Below, one piece after another: positions 14,586 to 18,672 of a stretch of DNA of 18,672 nucleotides. Each line of letters opens with the position of its first letter. Position 1 is the stretch's first letter. Below the pieces are notes generated by a model that searched no databases, was not told the origin of the DNA, and saw only the letters and a list, made by a program, of their open reading frames with translations. Made by a program: the position numbers and the translations under genes. Source of the stretch: SVQP01 sp045594705 (lineage in GTDB: Bacteria; Bacillota; Clostridia; Oscillospirales; CAG-272); NCBI GenBank assembly GCA_045594705.1, contig JAZNZB010000043.1:1-18672 (forward strand), given 5' to 3'.

Positions 14586-15889
14586 TCGTATACTTTATTT
14601 TCATCGCATTGATGGTCATTCTCTCGGCCTTCTTTTCAAGCAGTGAGATCGCAATCAATTCTTTGAATATGACCAGACTGAAAAAAGCGGTTGACTCGGG
14701 TGATAAAACTGCTAAGGTTGCTTATAACTTAAGCGAAAACTTCACCGGAACGCTTTGCACCATTCTGATCGGTAATAATCTGGTCAACACCGCTGCGACC
14801 ACTGCAGCAACCGCGCTGATCCTGAGCTTGCTGACCAAGCACAAGATTGCGGGTGCCGATGAGCTTGCTCCCGTTCTGACCACTGTTATTATGACAGTCA
14901 TCGTTTTGATCTTTGGCGAAATAATTCCCAAGAATATCGGTAAAATGCATCCGGAGCGTTGGTCTCGTATCGTGGCATATCCCATTCGCATACTGACCTG
15001 GGTACTCTTCCCCATCGTTTTTGTGGTCACCTGGTTCATGCGCAAGCTCCGCGGTATTTGGGGCACGGATGACGAGGATGCTCCCACCGTAACCGAGGAG
15101 GAGCTCTCAACCATCATCGACACAGTTGAGGAAGAGGGCGTCATTGACGAGGATCAGGGAGAGCTTTTGCAATCCACGCTGGAATTTCCCGAAACCACGG
15201 TTCGCGAGGTCATGACCCCCAGAATTGATATGATTCAGATTGATATCGACGACGATCCCGAGTCGATCCGCGAGCTCGCAGATCAGTCTCGCTATTCACG
15301 TATTCCCGTATACCGCGACAGTATTGACAACATCATTGGCATTCTGGTTCTCAACCACTATTATAAGGCCTTGGCTGAAGTGGATGGCAACGTGAACAAG
15401 ATCGACCTGGAGGCTCTTCTGATCAAGCCCAAGCTTGTGCACAAAACGCTGCGCTTACCCAATGCATTGGGCGTCATGCGTGAGCACAAAACGCACCTTT
15501 TAATCGTTGTAGACGAATTCGGCGGAACAATGGGTATTGTCACAATGGAGGATATCCTCGAGGAGCTGGTCGGAGATATCTGGGACGAGTCAGACGAGAT
15601 TGTCAAGGAGTTCCGAAAAACCGGAGACAACACCTACGAGGTCTCGGGAGACATGAATATTGATGATTTCTTTGCTGAGATTGAGCACGAGGACGACGAT
15701 TTTGAGTGCGAATACAAAACCATGGGCGGTTGGGCTATTGAGGCAACCGATGCTGATCCGCACGTAGGCGACAGCTTTACTTACAAGAACATGTGTATCG
15801 TTATCAATGAAATGGACGACATGCGCGTGACACAACTGACCGTTCTTGTGACCCCCCTCCCTGACGAGGACGAACAAGAAAATGAATAA
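14582..15889 (+). CDS. CNNM/CorC-family membrane protein, canonical copy
   Basis: A 435-residue paralogue of the preceding gene, starting in its stop codon (ATGA) behind AGGAGGT. The CNNM domain (about 1-155) shows SSSEIAINSLNM, IGNNLVN and FGEIIPKNIG. The acidic linker VTEEELSTIIDTVEEEGVID is followed by MTPR (211-214), the CBS1 segment SRIPVYRDSIDNIIG, CBS2 with intact DEFGGT (311-316), and MEDILEELVGDIWDE. The C-terminal CorC/HlyC domain ends in a very acidic tail (PDEDEQENE). A divalent cation transport role comes from the family. Two paralogues translated together suggest a heteromeric transporter (inference; CNNM proteins are dimers). Confidence 0.95.
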   Translation: MIVYFIFIALMVILSAFFSSSEIAINSLNMTRLKKAVDSGDKTAKVAYNLSENFTGTLCTILIGNNLVNTAATTAATALILSLLTKHKIAGADELAPVLTTVIMTVIVLIFGEIIPKNIGKMHPERWSRIVAYPIRILTWVLFPIVFVVTWFMRKLRGIWGTDDEDAPTVTEEELSTIIDTVEEEGVIDEDQGELLQSTLEFPETTVREVMTPRIDMIQIDIDDDPESIRELADQSRYSRIPVYRDSIDNIIGILVLNHYYKALAEVDGNVNKIDLEALLIKPKLVHKTLRLPNALGVMREHKTHLLIVVDEFGGTMGIVTMEDILEELVGDIWDESDEIVKEFRKTGDNTYEVSGDMNIDDFFAEIEHEDDDFECEYKTMGGWAIEATDADPHVGDSFTYKNMCIVINEMDDMRVTQLTVLVTPLPDEDEQENE

Positions 15890-15925
15890 AAACAGAGCAA
15901 GAACTTTCGTTCTTGCTCTGTTTTT
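15888..15925. terminator. Bidirectional terminator between the CNNM operon and the 93-residue protein gene
   Basis: A perfect 17-bp stem (AAAAACAGAGCAAGAAC and its complement) with loop TTTC. The plus side ends in a T run, and the A-rich start supplies T's on the minus side. It begins within the CNNM stop codon and ends right before the minus-strand stop codon at 15926. Confidence 0.93.
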
Positions 15926-16207
15926 TTATTTTGCGGTCGATCCTATATTCTTATCAGCCTTTGCCGCTGCCTGCGCGGCCTTCTTCTCATTTCTTCTCTT
16001 CTGTTTGGTCTTGAGCAGCTCGGAATCCGGGGCAATCTTGACCAGCTTTTTTTTCGTGCTTGCTGCAGAGGCGGAGCTGATAATCAGCATAAACAGGCAG
16101 AACACAAAAAGAAGAACCAACAAAGCACCTACACCCAAAATGATATAGGTAGAAATATGCGTGGTAGAAATGTGCGGTATAGCAAACGGTATGGAAATTT
16201 GCGGCAT
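15926..16207 (-). CDS. Small single-span membrane protein
   Basis: A hypothetical 93-residue protein that I do not recognise. Residues 1-19 are a Pro/Ser/Thr/His-containing N-terminus with a near-repeat (ISIPFAIPHIS and THIS). Residues about 20-46 are one hydrophobic helix (YIILGVGALLVLLFVFCLFM). Residues 50-93 are strongly basic and Ala-rich (KTKQKRRNEKKAAQAAAKAD), so the C-terminus should be cytosolic and the N-terminus outside. No signal-peptidase site is evident. Gene status is supported by GGAGG eight bases before the ATG, an extended -10 promoter upstream and a strong terminator downstream. It is divergent from mutT and convergent with the CNNM operon. Confidence 0.8.
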   Translation of the reverse strand: MPQISIPFAIPHISTTHISTYIILGVGALLVLLFVFCLFMLIISSASAASTKKKLVKIAPDSELLKTKQKRRNEKKAAQAAAKADKNIGSTAK

Positions 16208-16242
16208 ACGTGGTTCCTCCGAAATCTTTTTACATTATTGTC

Positions 16243-16271
16243 ATTATAGCACATCATTTCTCTTTTGTAAA
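16243..16271 (-). promoter_or_regulatory. Promoter of the 93-residue protein gene
   Basis: Minus strand TTTACA (16271-16266), 17-base spacer, TATAAT (16248-16243), extended TGC, 36 bases before the ATG. Confidence 0.8.
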
Positions 16272-16290
16272 CCCTCTTTTCGGAATTCTA

Positions 16291-16319
16291 TTGAAAAATT
16301 CTTATAAATGTGTTAGAAT
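16291..16319 (+). promoter_or_regulatory. Promoter of the MutT-GNAT-GrpB operon
   Basis: TTGAAA (16291-16296), 17-base spacer, TAGAAT (16314-16319), extended TGT; the ATG is 28 bases downstream. Confidence 0.75.
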
Positions 16320-16347
16320 ATTGGTAGTTTGAATCTTGGAGACATAT

Positions 16348-16737
16348 ATGGTTGAAGTAGTTGCAGCCCTGATATGGGAAAACGATACGTTTATGATATG
16401 CAAGCGGCCTGCGCATAAGGCACGGGGATTGCTTTGGGAATTTGTTGGCGGTAAGGTGGAGCCGGGCGAGACGCACGCTGAAGCGTTGATACGAGAATGC
16501 CGCGAGGAGCTGGCTATCACGGTCAAGGTCGGAACGGTGTTTTGCGAGGTCACACACACTTACCCGGATATTACCGTTCACCTGACGCTGTATAACGCCG
16601 CAATTGAAAGCGGTACACCGCAAATGCTGGAGCATTGTGATATCCGCATGATCACGCCCGCAGAGATTCCGCAGTACGACTTCTGCCCTGCCGATCAGGA
16701 GATCTTAGAACTGATTATGAAAGAGGGTAAGTCATGA
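16348..16737 (+). CDS. mutT: MutT-type NUDIX hydrolase
   Basis: A 129-residue NUDIX pyrophosphohydrolase, probably sanitising 8-oxo-dGTP or related nucleotides. The NUDIX box runs 35-57: G35, E41, then R49-E50-x-x-E53-E54, with the usual late glycine replaced by alanine (A56). The preceding LLWEFVGGKVEPGE and the C-terminal PADQEILELI resemble MutT and the CTP pyrophosphohydrolase subgroup; the exact substrate cannot be told. The ATG at 16348 has GGAG six bases upstream. An in-frame TTG at 16336 overlaps that site and is rejected. It is first of three genes and shares ATGA with the GNAT gene. Confidence 0.92.
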   Translation: MVEVVAALIWENDTFMICKRPAHKARGLLWEFVGGKVEPGETHAEALIRECREELAITVKVGTVFCEVTHTYPDITVHLTLYNAAIESGTPQMLEHCDIRMITPAEIPQYDFCPADQEILELIMKEGKS

Positions 16738-17147
16738 GAGTAGAGTATTTTAATTTTCTGCCAAGGCAGGCCAAGCAGATACGGATCGCGGTCTTTATGG
16801 ATGAACAGGGCTTTACCGATGAATTTGACGCCCTGGACGAGATCTGCACACACCTTGTCATGTTTGACCGAGATATCCCCGTGGCCACCTGCCGCACCTG
16901 GCTTGCCGAGGACGGATGGCACGTGGGCAGACTTGCCGTAATCAAGTATTATCGCGGACGCGGCCTTGGACAAGAAATGCTTGTGCATGCCGAAAAATAC
17001 ATTCGCAATCTTGGCGGGGATTCCATTTCCCTGCACGCGCAATGCAGAGCCGAGGCCTTTTACCGCATGTGCGGCTATACGCCTTACGGCGAAACCGACT
17101 ACGACGAGGGTGTTCCGCACGTGCACATGAGAAAAATTCTGAAGTGA
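16734..17147 (+). CDS. GNAT-family N-acetyltransferase (YjcF-like)
   Basis: A 137-residue acyltransferase of the GNAT superfamily. The N-terminal half has the FMDEQGFTDEFDALDE segment typical of YjcF/ElaA-like members. The acetyl-CoA pyrophosphate loop is RGRGLG (74-79), following VGRLAVIKYY. Motif B contains FYRMCGY with the likely general-acid Y110. The ending EGVPHVHMRK also fits the YjcF subgroup. Substrate unknown. Its ATG overlaps the mutT stop by 4 bases, and GrpB follows after 10 bases, so it sits mid-operon. Confidence 0.92.
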   Translation: MRVEYFNFLPRQAKQIRIAVFMDEQGFTDEFDALDEICTHLVMFDRDIPVATCRTWLAEDGWHVGRLAVIKYYRGRGLGQEMLVHAEKYIRNLGGDSISLHAQCRAEAFYRMCGYTPYGETDYDEGVPHVHMRKILK

Positions 17148-17157
17148 GGATCAAAAC

Positions 17158-17811
17158 ATGCAGATTTTAACCGAATACCAAAAGGAATGGACCAAGCTAT
17201 ATAAGGCGGAGTCCAAGATGCTCAAGAAAGCGCTCGGAAAGGATTGCCTGACCATATATCACATCGGTGCTACGGCCTGCGAGGGTATGCCGGCAAAGCC
17301 CATCATCGATATTTTGGTCGTCTTGCGCGATCATGCCGACGCAAAGGCATTGACAAATTGCGGCTATATCAAGCGCCGTGATGATGTATATACCACCGAA
17401 CACGACGGCATGCAATACCGCGTTGTCTGCGTGCCTGCCAAGGACAAGGAAACCATTGCCCTGCATATGGCTTATCTGAATTACTTCCTTGGTCAAAAGC
17501 AGCACACCGAGGAGTTTGCACAGAAAAAGCGCGCCATCGCAGAGCAATACGCAGACGATACGAATGGCTACGAAAATGCAAAGAAGGCTTTATTTGAAGA
17601 GCTTGCACCCATCGCACTGAAGCATAAGGAGAAGACTGAAAGACAAAGCACCGGTATGGCGATCGGAATGTGTCTTGGTTGCGGTGTAGGCACCGCTCTG
17701 GGCTTCGCATTCGGCAACGTTGGCATCGGCATGTGCTTGGGTGTCTCGATCGGCATGTGCTTTGGTCTTGCACTTGGCTTGGCAGGAACGTCCAAGAAAT
17801 CGGATCAGTAA
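17158..17811 (+). CDS. GrpB-family protein with C-terminal glycine-rich tail
   Basis: A 217-residue protein. Residues 1-155 match the GrpB/UPF0157 family, a nucleotidyltransferase-fold family of unknown function: YQKEWTKLYKAE, then HIGATACEGMPAKPIIDIL, with the C-terminal NYFLGQ and KRAIAEQY helices. The family's GS (HIGSTA) is HIGATA here, serine to alanine, which could weaken any transferase activity. Residues 166-210 are a distinct hydrophobic, glycine-rich region with repeated IGMCLG/IGMCFG units that could form one or two glycine-zipper membrane helices. A basic end (KKSDQ) follows. GAGG lies 8 bases before the ATG. It is the third gene of the MutT-GNAT-GrpB operon. Confidence 0.88.
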   Translation: MQILTEYQKEWTKLYKAESKMLKKALGKDCLTIYHIGATACEGMPAKPIIDILVVLRDHADAKALTNCGYIKRRDDVYTTEHDGMQYRVVCVPAKDKETIALHMAYLNYFLGQKQHTEEFAQKKRAIAEQYADDTNGYENAKKALFEELAPIALKHKEKTERQSTGMAIGMCLGCGVGTALGFAFGNVGIGMCLGVSIGMCFGLALGLAGTSKKSDQ

Positions 17812-17872
17812 AACAAAAAGGAACTGCGTTCTCTCTGAATTCTTAGCGGAGAAATGACAGGCACAAAAATTT

Positions 17873-17898
17873 CGGCAGAGAAGTTGTTTTCTCTGCCG
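17873..17898 (+). terminator. Hairpin after the GrpB gene, possible terminator
   Basis: A perfect 10-bp stem CGGCAGAGAA/TTCTCTGCCG with a 6-base loop; outer AAAT/ATTT pairs extend it. It is followed by ATTTGTGTT rather than a clean T run. It overlaps the promoter-like sequence at 17884-17912. Confidence 0.5.
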
Positions 17899-17912
17899 AT
17901 TTGTGTTATAAT
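17884..17912 (+). promoter_or_regulatory. Promoter-like sequence facing the right-hand element
   Basis: TTGTTT (17884-17889), 17-base spacer, TATAAT (17907-17912) with extended TGT. The nearest downstream start codon is the partial GNAT gene at 18178, so transcripts would carry a leader of about 260 bases that includes the palindromic element. Confidence 0.6.
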
Positions 17913-17926
17913 AGAGTCAACAAAAA

Positions 17927-18067
17927 GCCTCCCTCCGAGAGGGAGGTGGCACGGCGTAGCCGTGACGGAAGGAGCCTGCGTGACTTTGGGGTTAAATTAA
18001 CTTTATTGTAACGCACTCTCCCTCACCCGACTTTGTCGGGAGCTCCCTCCCGGAGGGAGCCTTCGGA
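17927..18067. repeat. Palindromic dispersed-repeat element
   Basis: This occupies most of the 366-base gene-free stretch between GrpB and the last gene. It starts GCCTCCCTCCGAGAGGGAGG (hairpin 17928-17946), then CACGGC/GCCGTG (17950-17964), an AT-rich middle, CCCGAC/GTCGGG (18026-18040) and GCTCCCTC/GAGGGAGC (18042-18060). The two ends carry related but not identical CCTCCCTC motifs in opposite orientation. The GGTGGCACGGCGTAGCCGTGACGGA core is, from memory, a repeat found many times in Clostridia genomes. Not coding. After it lies only one more hairpin, GCCTTTGT/ACAAAGGC (18107-18125). Confidence 0.75.
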
Positions 18068-18177
18068 CACGCTCATGCATCTTTAGGGGTTTTGGCTTTG
18101 CCTGAAGCCTTTGTAATACAAAGGCGAAACTGGCGATAAAATGCAAAGATAAAACAAATACTACAAGGAGTAATGAT

Positions 18178-18672
18178 ATGAATCTATCTATTCGAAAATT
18201 GACAGTTGAATTATTAGATGATTGGTTATCCTATTTTGACAAAGATGCTTTTTCAGATAATGATGAATGGTGCGGATGTTATTGTATGTGCTATCATTGG
18301 AATAACGCATTACAAAAGAAACGGGCGTGGAATTGCGACAAGGATTGTGCCGAGTATAATAGAGAGCAAGCAATAAATTTTATCAAGAGTGGACGTATGC
18401 AGGGATATTTAGCGTATGTTGATAATGAGGTTGTTGGATGGTGTAATGCAAACGATAAAAAGGCATATGACAATGTAAATTTTAATTTTGCAAAGCAAGT
18501 TCCTGACAACGGAGAAAAAATTAAATCTATTGTTTGTTTTTCCGTAGCTCCCGGATATAGAGGTAGTGGTGTTGCTACAGCATTGCTTGATTACATATGC
18601 CAAGATGCAAAAGCGGATGGATATGTGATAGTAGAGGCATATCCATTTCAACATAATAAATATCACGCTTAT
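18178..18672 (+). CDS. GNAT-family acetyltransferase, partial at right edge
   Basis: 165 codons are open to the window edge, so the C-terminus is missing. The start ATG lies seven bases after AAGGAG. The N-terminal part has a cysteine-rich patch, EWCGCYCMCYHW (about 30-41), seen in a subgroup of GNAT proteins; the role of the cysteines is unknown. The acetyl-CoA loop follows SVAPGYRGSGVATALL (Q/RxxGxG/A type), then DGYVIVEAYP. Substrate unknown. Base composition is clearly more AT-rich than all other genes in the window (A/T-ending codons such as AAT, GAT and TTA), and a dispersed repeat precedes it, which fits recent acquisition. Confidence 0.88.
   Translation, partial: MNLSIRKLTVELLDDWLSYFDKDAFSDNDEWCGCYCMCYHWNNALQKKRAWNCDKDCAEYNREQAINFIKSGRMQGYLAYVDNEVVGWCNANDKKAYDNVNFNFAKQVPDNGEKIKSIVCFSVAPGYRGSGVATALLDYICQDAKADGYVIVEAYPFQHNKYHAY

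Noticed and set aside
15882..16148. 88-codon plus-strand frame (hydrophobic, starts within the CNNM stop region)
   Set aside because: It reads through the 17-bp terminator and mirrors the 93-residue minus-strand gene, which has the better ribosome site and promoter.

Overview
The window looks like a chromosomal segment of a Bacillota bacterium, most likely an uncultured gut-type member of class Clostridia (inference). The basis is strong AGGAGG-type ribosome sites, TATAAT promoters with 17-base spacers throughout, a YfmF/YfmH M16 protease pair, tandem CNNM/HlyC transporters, the non-mevalonate isoprenoid enzyme Dxs, and short palindromic dispersed repeats. Genes are moderately GC-rich with AT-rich spacers. 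Only the last gene is clearly AT-rich.

Layout. 1-240: a tRNA-Arg(CCT) on the minus strand, with its own promoter and terminator, divergent from a zinc-ribbon membrane protein (265-1044, +). 1082-5634 (minus): a tight four-gene operon, yfmF-yfmH-lgt-folD, that overlaps or nearly overlaps at every junction. 5775-6958 (+): a MIF-family tautomerase overlapping a stand-alone 5'-3' exonuclease. 6959-7341: a 383-base composite palindrome filling the gap between two convergent genes. 7346-8173 (minus): mrp (Fe-S cluster carrier ATPase), divergent from gpmI (8385-10046, +). 10092-10901 (minus): a two-domain XRE regulator. 11060-11161: a perfect 29-base inverted-repeat element. 11188-13071 (minus): dxs. 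13290-15889 (+): two overlapping CNNM/CorC-type transporter paralogues. 15926-16207 (minus): a small single-span membrane protein. 16348-17811 (+): a MutT-GNAT-GrpB operon. 17812-18177: a non-coding stretch with a hairpin, a good promoter and a third dispersed palindromic element. 18178 to the right edge (+): a partial, AT-rich GNAT acetyltransferase.

Most genes are housekeeping: envelope lipoprotein maturation, one-carbon metabolism, glycolysis, isoprenoids, Fe-S assembly, metal transport and nucleotide sanitation. I see no CRISPR array, phage, toxin-antitoxin pair, transposase or obvious defence system. The less ordinary items are the nested 383-base palindrome, the MIF/exonuclease coupling, the GrpB protein with a glycine-rich membrane-like tail and an altered GS motif, the CNNM pair in which one copy has lost its CBS signature, and a recurring TTGCAT -35 box. 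No new multi-gene system is demonstrated by the sequence.
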